Assembly (NCBI GenBank): GCA_002726245.1
Contig: PBSM01000199.1
Span: forward strand, 1-40,854
Direction: 5' to 3'
DNA: 40,854 nucleotides
Origin: Planctomycetaceae bacterium
GTDB taxonomy: Bacteria; Planctomycetota; Planctomycetia; Pirellulales; Pirellulaceae
The notes under the pieces were generated by a model. The model made no database searches. It was not told where the DNA came from and worked only from the letters and a program-made list of their open reading frames with translations. Shown piece after piece: positions 24,728-32,242 of the stretch (the stretch's first letter is position 1; each line of letters starts with the position of its first letter). The position numbers and the translations under genes are program-made.

Positions 24728-25756
24728 ATGATACAAACATCTGCGACTATTTCCGCTAGTCAAGCAACCTCCTGGCACGAACTAGCCGACCGCGTCCTCA
24801 GTGGCCATCAGACCACCGCAGAGGAAGCTCTCGCGATTCTGCGCGCTCCGGACGTAGAACTGCTCGATATCCTTTCCGCAGCCTACAAAATCCGGCATCG
24901 CTACTTTGCCAACACAGTACAGCTTTACTTCTTGATGAACGCAAAGAGCGGTCTTTGCCCGGAAGATTGCACCTACTGTTCGCAATCGAAAGACTCCGAA
25001 GCTGAGATTCCGAAGTACAACTTTCTCAGCCGCGACAAAATCCTCGAAGGAGCTCGTATCGCCCACGAACGGAATTCGAAGACGTATTGCATGGTGATTT
25101 CGTCGCGAGGACCGACCGAGCGCGAAATTGCCGCGGTCGAGCAACTTGTTCCACAGATCAAGGAACAGTACGACCTGAAGATCTGTGCCTGCTTGGGTCT
25201 GTTGACACCAGCGGATGCTCAACGCTTGAAGGCCTGCGGTGTTGACCGAGTGAATCACAACGTGAACACGAGCCCCGAACATTACAAAGAGATCTGCTCG
25301 ACTCACACCTACGAGGATCGCATCGAAACCTTGCAAGCCGTTCGCGATGCGGGCATCGAAGTCTGTTCAGGCGGAATCATCGGGATGGGCGAACAAGACA
25401 CGGACGTCGTGCAGATGGCCTGCGAGCTGCGAGAGGTCGGTGCCGAATCGATCCCATTGAACTTCTTGATCCCCATCGAGGGCGCGACGATCACGGCGAC
25501 GAACAAGCTAACGCCGCGTTACTGCCTGAAGGCGCTCGCGATGTTCCGCTTCGTGAACCCTGCCCGCGAGCTACGCATCGCCGGCGGGCGCGAACTCCAC
25601 CTCGGCAGCATGCAATGCCTCGGCCTCTATCCCGCCAACTCTGTCTTCGTCGGCGACTATCTCACCACCGAAGGCCAAGTCGCCGAAGCCGATTACAAGA
25701 TGATCGACGAGATGGGGTTTGTGGTCACTCGGAACGAAGAGTGTGTCGTTCGTTAA
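24728..25756 (+). CDS. bioB: Biotin synthase
   Basis: This radical-SAM enzyme inserts sulfur into dethiobiotin as the last step of biotin synthesis. The 342 residues contain the [4Fe-4S] motif CPEDCTYCSQS (Cys77, Cys81, Cys84), YKIRHRYFANTVQLYFLMNA before it, YCMVISSRGPTEREI, the family sequence VNHNVNTSPEHYKEICSTHT, CSGGIIGMGEQ and the substrate/cluster region ELRIAGGRELHLGSM. The length matches the family. The ATG at 24728 is weakly preceded by gatagag. No BirA-type operator is visible; instead a palindromic repeat pair sits directly upstream. No other bio gene is adjacent. Confidence 0.97.
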   Translation: MIQTSATISASQATSWHELADRVLSGHQTTAEEALAILRAPDVELLDILSAAYKIRHRYFANTVQLYFLMNAKSGLCPEDCTYCSQSKDSEAEIPKYNFLSRDKILEGARIAHERNSKTYCMVISSRGPTEREIAAVEQLVPQIKEQYDLKICACLGLLTPADAQRLKACGVDRVNHNVNTSPEHYKEICSTHTYEDRIETLQAVRDAGIEVCSGGIIGMGEQDTDVVQMACELREVGAESIPLNFLIPIEGATITATNKLTPRYCLKALAMFRFVNPARELRIAGGRELHLGSMQCLGLYPANSVFVGDYLTTEGQVAEADYKMIDEMGFVVTRNEECVVR

Positions 25757-25766
25757 GTGAGGCAAC

Positions 25767-26341
25767 ATGGGTAAGAAAAAGTCTCAACTCGTTATCGTCC
25801 CAAGTGATCTTGAAGAGCTGATTCACATCGTCCGCGGACAGCGCGTGATGCTGGATGCAGACTTGGCAAAGTTGTACGGAGTCCGAACCGTTGTTAACCA
25901 AGCGGTCCAGAGAAGTGCTGACAGGTTTCCGGAGGATTTCGCGTTTCAGATTACGCAGCAAGAGTTTACGTCTTTGATGTCACAACTTGTGACATCAAAA
26001 GTCGGTCGTGGTGGCCGACGGAAATGCCCCTGCGTATTCACCGAACACGGCGTGGCGATGCTCTCCAGTGTGCTCAAATCGCCGGTCGCGGCACAAGTAA
26101 ACATCGAGATCATCCGCACGTTCGTCCGCCTGCGAAGATTGAGGCGACACCCGGTGAGCTAGTCGAGCAACTTACGAAACTGGCTGAGACCGTTCAGGTT
26201 CACGATACACAGATAGACGCGATCACTCAGGTGCTCAAGCAACTGATGGACACGCCGCCTGAAGAGCCGAAACGCCGAATCGGATTTCATCCGAAAAACC
26301 GAGCACGCCGCCGAAAAAGCGACGGTGGCACTTCATGGTGA
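25767..26341 (+). pseudogene. ORF6N-domain protein, frameshifted
   Basis: The first frame (25767-26162) gives an ORF6N DNA-binding domain: ELIHIVRGQRVMLDADLAKL, GVRTVVNQAVQRSADRFPED, FAFQITQQEF, CVFTEHGVAMLSSVLKSPVA, EIIRTFVRLRRL. A family-like C-terminus follows in the next frame: TPGELVEQLTKLAETVQVHD, DAITQVLKQLMDTPPEEPKR, RIGFHP, ending at 26341. One lost base near 26138-26144 separates them. In intact relatives the coiled C-terminus follows directly after FVRLRRL. The N-terminal domain may still be made as a 131-residue protein. ORF6N proteins are common accessory genes of phage or mobile origin. It starts ten bases after bioB, which is an odd neighbour. Confidence 0.85.
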
Positions 26342-26354
26342 GGTTGTCCCATAG

Positions 26355-26392
26355 AAAAGCAAGACGCCCGCGGCGGAGCGGCCACAGGCGTC
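26355..26392 (-). terminator. Terminator for the minus-strand propeller gene
   Basis: On the minus strand the stem gacgcc...ggcgtc (26363-26392, with further internal pairing) is followed by the T-rich ttgcttttc (26362-26354). It lies about 25 bases after the stop at 26417, and could also serve the plus-strand ORF6N gene. Confidence 0.65.
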
Positions 26393-26416
26393 GGGCTCAT
26401 CCGATTGAAGTAGCGA

Positions 26417-27421
26417 CTACAGCCCTGCTTTTATCTTCAGCAACTTGCCACCCTTCTTATCACCGTCGGCAGTTCCGATCACGGTGATGTAGAGCGTGCC
26501 GTCGTCGGCGAAAGCCATCGCGGTGGGTTTGTCGAGGTCGAGCACCTTCTTGGATTCGATCGTTTGATCGTCGCCATCCTTCTTCGAGATCAACTGAAAC
26601 AAGCCGCCTGCCTTCGTGTTCAACCACACAAAGTCGGTAGCGTAGAGTTGGCCTTTCGGACAGTAGGCGAGTGCCGTTATGTCGCTCAATCCGGTTTCCA
26701 GGTTCAATAGTATCTTGCCATTCTTGGCGTTGTAGAAGGTGAGCAATCCATCGCCTTCGACGCTGATCTCGCCCATCTGACCGATCACCAACTCGCCGCG
26801 AGGGCTGATCGTCGCGCCTACGGGAGCATCTACTTCCGTGGCTTCCTTCGTTGCGAGGAAGCGTTTGTAGTTAACAAGGGCTCCGTCCTTGATGCGGGCT
26901 CGCGAAACCCAACCCTTCGTATCGTCACCGTTGCACGTAACGTAAAGGAACTTCTTGTTCTTTGCCAACGCGTAGAAATTGCCTTCGCCTTTGAGTTCTT
27001 CCGAACCCGCAAGCTTAAAACTCTTTTCCATCGCGTCCGCTTTGATTGCGTCTCCGCCGGCAGCAGGAACTTTGTAGACTCGCAGCAACTCTTCACCGTC
27101 GGCCAATCCGCCGCCGCCGACAACCAGCGTGTCTTTGTCCAGAAATGCCAAGCCGAGCGGGCCGATGTTGAACATGGGGCCTTTGCCGTAGACACCGATC
27201 GGGAAGTCGGTGATCACCGCCTCAGCCTTTCCATCGACGACGCGCACGATCTTTGCCGCCGCACTATCCGAGACAAAGACGTGTCCGGTGCCAGGTTGAA
27301 TCGCAACGCCACAAGGATTGTCGAGACCGGCGAGTACAGTTTCAACGTGGTCATCCGCGTAAGCTGCCGAAGCGAAACAGAGTGTAAACAATGCGATCAG
27401 TGCGAAGAGTTTACGTTTCAT
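26417..27421 (-). CDS. Secreted NHL/SMP-30-like beta-propeller protein
   Basis: A 334-residue exported protein: a signal peptide (KRKLFALIALFTLCFASAAY, cleavage after AYA) and a propeller with repeated NHL/SMP-30-like units (VLAGLDNPCGVAIQPGTGHV, LGLAFLDKDTLVVGG, VGATISPRGELVIGQMGEI, ITALAYCPKGQLYATDFVWL, KPTAMAFADDGTLYITVIGT). No catalytic residues can be assigned. A GGAG Shine-Dalgarno lies about nine bases before the start. It follows the MauG-like peroxidase on the same strand by 57 bases, so a joint periplasmic redox role is possible; this is inference. Confidence 0.85.
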   Translation of the reverse strand: MKRKLFALIALFTLCFASAAYADDHVETVLAGLDNPCGVAIQPGTGHVFVSDSAAAKIVRVVDGKAEAVITDFPIGVYGKGPMFNIGPLGLAFLDKDTLVVGGGGLADGEELLRVYKVPAAGGDAIKADAMEKSFKLAGSEELKGEGNFYALAKNKKFLYVTCNGDDTKGWVSRARIKDGALVNYKRFLATKEATEVDAPVGATISPRGELVIGQMGEISVEGDGLLTFYNAKNGKILLNLETGLSDITALAYCPKGQLYATDFVWLNTKAGGLFQLISKKDGDDQTIESKKVLDLDKPTAMAFADDGTLYITVIGTADGDKKGGKLLKIKAGL

Positions 27422-27458
27422 CAGAAGCGTCTCCGTTGGGTGTGGTATGCTTAGTTTT

Positions 27459-27472
27459 GTTTAACCGCAAGC
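27459..27472. repeat. Relic of the palindromic repeat found in the YhaN-like gene
   Basis: gtttaaccgcaagc is identical to 14 bases of the arm of the 15882-15964 repeat. No second arm follows, so only a fragment remains, just after the stop codon of the peroxidase gene (27480-27478). Confidence 0.5.
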
Positions 27473-27477
27473 TCGTG

Positions 27478-28512
27478 TTACTCGGGTAGCTTTGGTGGTT
27501 CGACCTCCGGGTAGTCCGAGCTGCTCAGACCTTCCTTGAGAAACGTCACAAGGTCCGCCTTTTTTTCTTTCGTCATTTCCAATGGGAGCAGCTCTTCGTC
27601 GAGTTGAGGATTGGCGAAGCCGCCTTTGTCGTAAAAGTCCACGACCTCTTCCAGCGTCTTCAAGCTGCCGTCGTGCATGTAGGGAGCTGTGCGAGCGATC
27701 TCGCGCAGCGTCGGCGTTTTGAAAGAGCCGCGGTCGCCAAGTTGATCGGTGACTGCAAAACGGCCAACGTCGGGTTCGTCTTTGTCCATCCCAATGCCGA
27801 CATTGTGAAAGCCTTGGTCGGTGAAGCTGGATGTGGCATGGCAGGCACTGCAATTGGCTTTGCCGAAGAACAGCTTGCGGCCTCGTTCGGCGGCCTCGGA
27901 CAAAGCGTCTTCGTCGCCAGCTTTGAACTTGTCGAAAGGCGAGTGGCCTGATAGCACCGTGCGCTCAAACGAAGCAATTGCCTTGGCCATCCCATCCGAA
28001 GTCACATCCGTACCGAAGACACTTTGGAATTGCTTGCGATAACCTTCGATCTTGTTCAGCTTGGCAACAACTTCGTCAAGTGTCAGGTCCATCTCGATCG
28101 GATTCTGAATCGGGCCGAGTGCTTGGGCTTCGAGCGCGTCGTTCGCACCGAACTTCGACTGCCCCGCGCGCCCGTCCCAAAACGTGTGCCGCGTTTGATA
28201 CGCCGCGTTGATGATGGTCGGAGCACCACGACCGCCTTTCTGCCCACGAACGCCCGTCGCAACAGCCTCTCCATTTGACCAGCCCTTCTTCGGGTCGTGG
28301 CAACTCGCACAACTGATCGTGTTGTCGCGCGAGAGGCGGGCGTCGAAGTAGAGTTGCTTACCGAGTTCAATCTTTGCCGTGGTCAGCGGATTGTCCTTCG
28401 GAATCTTCATTTTCTTCAGGCCAAGCGGGTACTTCAGCTTGTATTCCTGAGCGGAGGCAGACGAAGACGCAACGAGAAGAAGCAGGAGAAAAGCGGAACC
28501 GAGAGAACGCAT
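27478..28512 (-). CDS. MauG-like di-heme cytochrome c peroxidase
   Basis: A 344-residue exported di-heme protein. The start at 28512 has an AGGAG Shine-Dalgarno about nine bases upstream and gives a clear signal peptide (RSLGSAFLLLLLVASSSASA). Heme sites are CASCH (Cys68) and CSACH (Cys221). The family regions LGKQLYFDARLSRDNTISC, FWDGRAGQ, LGPIQNPIEM, SFERTVLSGHSPFDKFKAGD, HNVGIGMDKDEPDVGRFAVT and APYMHDGSLKTLEEVVDFYD are all present. It reduces peroxide or oxidises a partner protein in the periplasm. The downstream neighbour is the secreted propeller protein. Confidence 0.93.
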   Translation of the reverse strand: MRSLGSAFLLLLLVASSSASAQEYKLKYPLGLKKMKIPKDNPLTTAKIELGKQLYFDARLSRDNTISCASCHDPKKGWSNGEAVATGVRGQKGGRGAPTIINAAYQTRHTFWDGRAGQSKFGANDALEAQALGPIQNPIEMDLTLDEVVAKLNKIEGYRKQFQSVFGTDVTSDGMAKAIASFERTVLSGHSPFDKFKAGDEDALSEAAERGRKLFFGKANCSACHATSSFTDQGFHNVGIGMDKDEPDVGRFAVTDQLGDRGSFKTPTLREIARTAPYMHDGSLKTLEEVVDFYDKGGFANPQLDEELLPLEMTKEKKADLVTFLKEGLSSSDYPEVEPPKLPE

Positions 28513-28726
28513 CGCAGGGGCTCCTTTCACGGGAGGCGGGATCATGAGGCGGGGTTTCTGCTTTCAAAGGGACCAGTATTGTGGCCGACGGTTTTTCGCA
28601 TAGCAAGATGGGTAAAAACGTTGGTCTCTAGAAGTTAACGCTGGCACGTTAGGCGGCTCCGCAGCCAACAGATGGCAGACGCGGGCAAATTGAAGTGCTT
28701 GGCGACACCGAAAACGGCATTTCTAA

Positions 28727-29809
28727 TCAGCTAATCGGTGAGCCGAGCGGCATCTCGACGAGGTCTTGATCGGGCCGGTAGGGACCGCGACGCAGATAGA
28801 GCTGCCGGTTGCGAAGATCCATCAGCAGTGTCGCGACGGTGCCGACGGTATGCTGCGGTGGAAAACCGGCGTACGGTACATACTCGCGATTGATCGGCAA
28901 ATCGCCCGACTGATCGCAAAGCAATTCATCCATCTCCGCCAAGCCAAACGCCGACAGCTTGCTCACCAACTCGCTTCCACGAGCATAGCGATTGAACGAA
29001 CTCTGCAACTCGTCCTCGAAGCCGGCGTTGAGGTGTGTGCCGTCAGCGCAGTAGTGATTGGTGTGCAGCGTCACGGCTGCGTCGTAGGCCAGCCATCGTT
29101 GCTCCGTGCCGGCGAACTCGACATCGAAGCAGGCACCTGCGCCGTCGCCAGCAAGGATGTTGCTGGCCGTGTCGATGTGATAAGCCATCAGCGTCTCTCG
29201 CGCCTCGTTCAAAGATTCTGAGTTCAGGATCGCTCGCAGCACCAAGTGAATCGGCAGGCCGTCGATTGGGAGCGAATCTCGCCGACAGCGAAGAATGTTC
29301 AGGCAGGCTCCAACTCCCGACGAGTTCATGCCAATCTTACCGATGATCCCCGGCTCGGTCAGCATCCAAATGGTCGGGCCATCGTCGGGCACGATCGTCA
29401 TGAAGACGACACGCTCCTCGAGCGCCCTAGCCCAATCCCAATTCTGTCCCAGCAAGCCCGTCTCCTGAAAACAGACCGACGTACATTCATCGACTCCCAA
29501 CCCCAACAGCTCGGTTCTCGCATTCAAAGCGTATAGCCAGCGAGCATCGAAGTCGTAGCGGCCGCGGATTGCTTCCCCGATGGCATCGATCTCCGCGACT
29601 AAGTCCCCGCCGAGGTTGGGATCGAGCGATTTCAAGTAGTTTCGAACCCGCTCGCCGCCTGCCAAAAGGAAGTCGTCTGATCGCGGAAGCAACTCGCGAT
29701 AAACTTTGACGGTCTGCAGAATCTCATCAGCGAGTTGTTCGCCGTACGAGCGGCCACGTTGTTGAGCATTCCCGACGATGGTGACTTGTCGGAAGGTTTG
29801 TGTGGGCAC
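28727..29809 (-). CDS. C45 family autoproteolytic acyltransferase/hydrolase
   Basis: A 360-residue Ntn-hydrolase of the peptidase C45 (acyl-CoA:6-APA acyltransferase-like) family. The N-terminal propeptide (QRGRSYGEQLADEIL, family R-G-x-x-Y-G pattern) precedes the presumed self-cleavage site before Cys109 in GVDECTSVCF. Downstream are LLGQNWDWA, WMLTEPGIIGKIGMNSSGVG and TLHTNHYCADG, all expected in the family. The start is a GTG at 29809 with a GGAAG Shine-Dalgarno four bases before it. It should hydrolyse or transfer acyl groups on amides; the substrate is unknown, and no beta-lactam pathway is nearby. It is downstream of leuCD, separated by a repeat pair. Confidence 0.9.
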   Translation of the reverse strand: MPTQTFRQVTIVGNAQQRGRSYGEQLADEILQTVKVYRELLPRSDDFLLAGGERVRNYLKSLDPNLGGDLVAEIDAIGEAIRGRYDFDARWLYALNARTELLGLGVDECTSVCFQETGLLGQNWDWARALEERVVFMTIVPDDGPTIWMLTEPGIIGKIGMNSSGVGACLNILRCRRDSLPIDGLPIHLVLRAILNSESLNEARETLMAYHIDTASNILAGDGAGACFDVEFAGTEQRWLAYDAAVTLHTNHYCADGTHLNAGFEDELQSSFNRYARGSELVSKLSAFGLAEMDELLCDQSGDLPINREYVPYAGFPPQHTVGTVATLLMDLRNRQLYLRRGPYRPDQDLVEMPLGSPIS

Positions 29810-29822
29810 GCGTCTTCCTTTA

Positions 29823-29941
29823 TGTAGCCATCACGCTCCGCGTGATGATCAGCGGTGTCGGAAGGGCTCGCGCGGTACGAGCCAACTGATGTCACTATCC
29901 CTCGCTGCACCGCTATCCTCACGCGGAGCGTGAGGGCTACA
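29823..29941. repeat. Inverted REP-like pair between leuD and the C45 gene
   Basis: Hairpins catcacgc / gcgtgatg (29829-29847, loop tcc) and cctcacgc / gcgtgagg (29917-29935, loop gga) face each other. Arms of about 35 bases, from tgtagcc to agcggtg, are shared in reverse complement. The leuD stop codon (29939-29937) is the TAG of the conserved TGTAGCC edge. It is the same family as the pair at 24571-24699. Confidence 0.8.
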
Positions 29942-30524
29942 ATCTCTCCGCCTCGAATGCCGAGATCTGGTCTTCCTGTTCCAGGGTGAGCGCGATGTCG
30001 TCGAGGCCGTTTAGCAGTTTATGCTTATGAGACTCGTTAACCTCGAATGCAAGCTGAAGGCCATGTTCGTCGGTGACGGTTTGTTGTTCGAGATCGATCG
30101 TCAGCTTGTAGCCCTCGTGTTGGGAGGCCCGCTGAAAGAGTTGCTCGACCGTGTCTTCATCGAGCTTGATCGGCAAGACCGAGTTTTTGAAGCAGTTGTT
30201 GTAGAAGATGTCGGCGAAGGACGGAGCAATCACGACTTTGATGCCGTAATCCGCGAGAGACCAAACCGCATGTTCACGGCTTGAGCCACAGCCGAAGTTT
30301 CGGCGAGCAAGCAAGACCGACGCGCCGGCCACTTCCGGCTGATTCAGCTCAAATTCAGGATTGTCCGAGCCATCCTCGTTGAAACGCCAGTCAAAGAACA
30401 GAAACTGGCCGAAGCCTGTCCGCTCGATCCGTTTCAGGAACTGCTTCGGGATGATTTGATCGGTATCAACCGCCGCGCGATCCATGCTCGCGACAAGGCC
30501 GTTGTGTTGTGTGAAAAGTTCCAT
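29937..30524 (-). CDS. leuD: 3-isopropylmalate dehydratase small subunit
   Basis: The small subunit of the leucine-pathway isomerase that interconverts 2- and 3-isopropylmalate. The 195 residues show [20 protein letters not shown] near the start, [20 protein letters not shown] in the middle and [20 protein letters not shown], all diagnostic. The ATG at 30524 gives the family start [20 protein letters not shown]; the frame upstream to 30587 would overlap leuC and is not needed. It begins 47 bases after leuC. The stop codon lies inside the edge of a palindromic repeat. Confidence 0.96.
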   Translation of the reverse strand: MELFTQHNGLVASMDRAAVDTDQIIPKQFLKRIERTGFGQFLFFDWRFNEDGSDNPEFELNQPEVAGASVLLARRNFGCGSSREHAVWSLADYGIKVVIAPSFADIFYNNCFKNSVLPIKLDEDTVEQLFQRASQHEGYKLTIDLEQQTVTDEHGLQLAFEVNESHKHKLLNGLDDIALTLEQEDQISAFEAERL

Positions 30525-30571
30525 ATTGTGAATCACCAATTCCGATTGACCAATATCTAATGAAAGACAAC

Positions 30572-31984
30572 CTATTTGTATTCCCATTCGCGGACGTCGG
30601 TGAAGTGGCCAGCCACTGCGGCGGCGGCGGCCATCGCTGGGGAGACCAGATGCGTTCGCCCGCCTTTACCTTGCCGACCCTCGAAGTTGCGGTTGCTCGT
30701 CGAGGCACAGCGTTCGCCCGGTGACAGCTTGTCGGGGTTCATGGCGAGGCACATGCTGCAACCGGCCTCGCGCCATTCGAATCCTGCGTCGGTGAAGATC
30801 TTATCGAGGCCTTCTTGTTCTGCTTGGACTTTGATCTGGCCGCTACCAGGTACAACCATGGCGTTGACCTTGCTCGATACTCGATGGCCCTTTGCGACGC
30901 TCGCTGCAGCGCGGAGGTCTTCGATGCGGGAGTTCGTGCATGAACCGATGAAGACGCGGTCGATACGGACTTCGTTGAATGGCGTGTCGGCTTTCAAGTC
31001 CATGTACTCCAGCGCGCGGGCCGCTGTCTTCTGATCGGTGTCATCACCGAGTGTACTCGGATTGGGAATGGCTCCGTCAACAGCAGCGACCTGTCCTGGG
31101 TTCGTTCCCCAGGTAACTTGCGGGGCGATGTCGGCGGCTTTGAAAACAAGCGATTTGTCGTACGTGGCGTCGCCGTCGGTGGGCAACTCCTGCCAGCGAG
31201 TAACGGCCGCGTCGTAGTCGCTCGGCACAAAGTCACACCCGCGAAGATAATCGTATGTCGTTTGATCGGGTGCAATCATCCCAGCACGAGCCCCCGCTTC
31301 GATCGACATGTTGCAGACCGTCATTCGCTCTTCCATTGTCAATGCGCGGATCGCGTCGCCAGTGTATTCGATGACGTACCCCGTACCGCCATCGGTCGTG
31401 ATCTGGCCGATGAGATAAAGGATGATGTCCTTCGCGGTCACTCCGCGGCCAAGCTGTCCATCGACGCGAAGCTCCAGCGTCTTTGGCGTGTTTTGTAACA
31501 GAGTCTGTGTCGCCAGCACATGCTCGACCTCGCTGGTGCCGATTCCGAACGCGAGGGCTCCGAACGCGCCATGCGTGGCGGTGTGGCTGTCGCCGCAGAC
31601 GATGGTCATCCCGGGCTGCGTATAGCCCAGCTCCGGGCCAATGACATGCACGATGCCTTGCTTGGGGTCGCTGAGGTCATAGAGCTTGATACCGAATTCC
31701 TGGCAGTTGTTGCGCAGCGTGTCCACTTGGCGTTTGGAAATCGGATCGGCTATCGGAAGGGATCGGTCGGTGGTGGGTATGTTGTGGTCGGGAGTCGCGA
31801 TCGTCAGACCGGGACGCCGCACCTTGCGGCTGGCCACACGCAAGCCTTCAAACGCTTGTGGGCTAGTGACTTCGTGCACGAGTTGCAGGTCGATGTACAA
31901 GATGGCTTGTTTCCCGGATTCCGCGTGGACAACGTGCTTGTCCCATATCTTCTCGAACATCGTGCAGCGGGCAGTCGTACTCAT
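30572..31984 (-). CDS. leuC: 3-isopropylmalate dehydratase large subunit
   Basis: The aconitase-family large subunit, 470 residues, partner of LeuD. Visible motifs are [19 protein letters not shown] at the start, [48 protein letters not shown] with the first cluster cysteine, [20 protein letters not shown] with the other two, and [20 protein letters not shown]. The start at 31984 gives the normal family length; ATG codons at 31960 and 32029 are also in frame. leuCD form an operon. No leuA or leuB is present in the window, and no attenuator is recognised upstream. Confidence 0.96.
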   Translation of the reverse strand: MSTTARCTMFEKIWDKHVVHAESGKQAILYIDLQLVHEVTSPQAFEGLRVASRKVRRPGLTIATPDHNIPTTDRSLPIADPISKRQVDTLRNNCQEFGIKLYDLSDPKQGIVHVIGPELGYTQPGMTIVCGDSHTATHGAFGALAFGIGTSEVEHVLATQTLLQNTPKTLELRVDGQLGRGVTAKDIILYLIGQITTDGGTGYVIEYTGDAIRALTMEERMTVCNMSIEAGARAGMIAPDQTTYDYLRGCDFVPSDYDAAVTRWQELPTDGDATYDKSLVFKAADIAPQVTWGTNPGQVAAVDGAIPNPSTLGDDTDQKTAARALEYMDLKADTPFNEVRIDRVFIGSCTNSRIEDLRAAASVAKGHRVSSKVNAMVVPGSGQIKVQAEQEGLDKIFTDAGFEWREAGCSMCLAMNPDKLSPGERCASTSNRNFEGRQGKGGRTHLVSPAMAAAAAVAGHFTDVREWEYK

Positions 31985-32069
31985 ATCCGTGTCCACTCCA
32001 GGGGGAGGCATTCGGGCGGGGCAAACCAATCATTCTAGCCGACAGGAAGTCGGTTGGGGAGGTTCGGTG

Positions 32070-32150
32070 GCTAGTCATTAGCAACTGGTCATTGGGCAAG
32101 GAGCAGAAAGAGGCGAGCCAGTCGCCCCTAATGACTAATGACCAAGGACC
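32070..32150. repeat. Inverted repeat upstream of the kinase-Hsp70 gene
   Basis: tagtcattag at 32072-32081 and ctaatgacta at 32128-32137 are reverse complements. Related ggtcatt and aatgacc motifs (32087-32096 and 32135-32142) extend the symmetry. The stretch probably belongs to a dispersed planctomycete repeat family. A TATACT at 32191-32196 downstream is a possible -10 for the kinase-Hsp70 gene, without a clear -35. Confidence 0.5.
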
Positions 32151-32242
32151 AACAACTACTCTCCCAATGTCGCATTTAGTTCTCTAGCGGTATACTCACA
32201 CGTTGGCGAAGGTCCAAGCAGCGGCTCTATTGTCCTACGGTA

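Noticed and set aside
32030..32242. Leader peptide or attenuator for leuCD
   Set aside because: No run of Leu codons with a terminator structure is seen; the palindromic sequence fits a dispersed repeat better.
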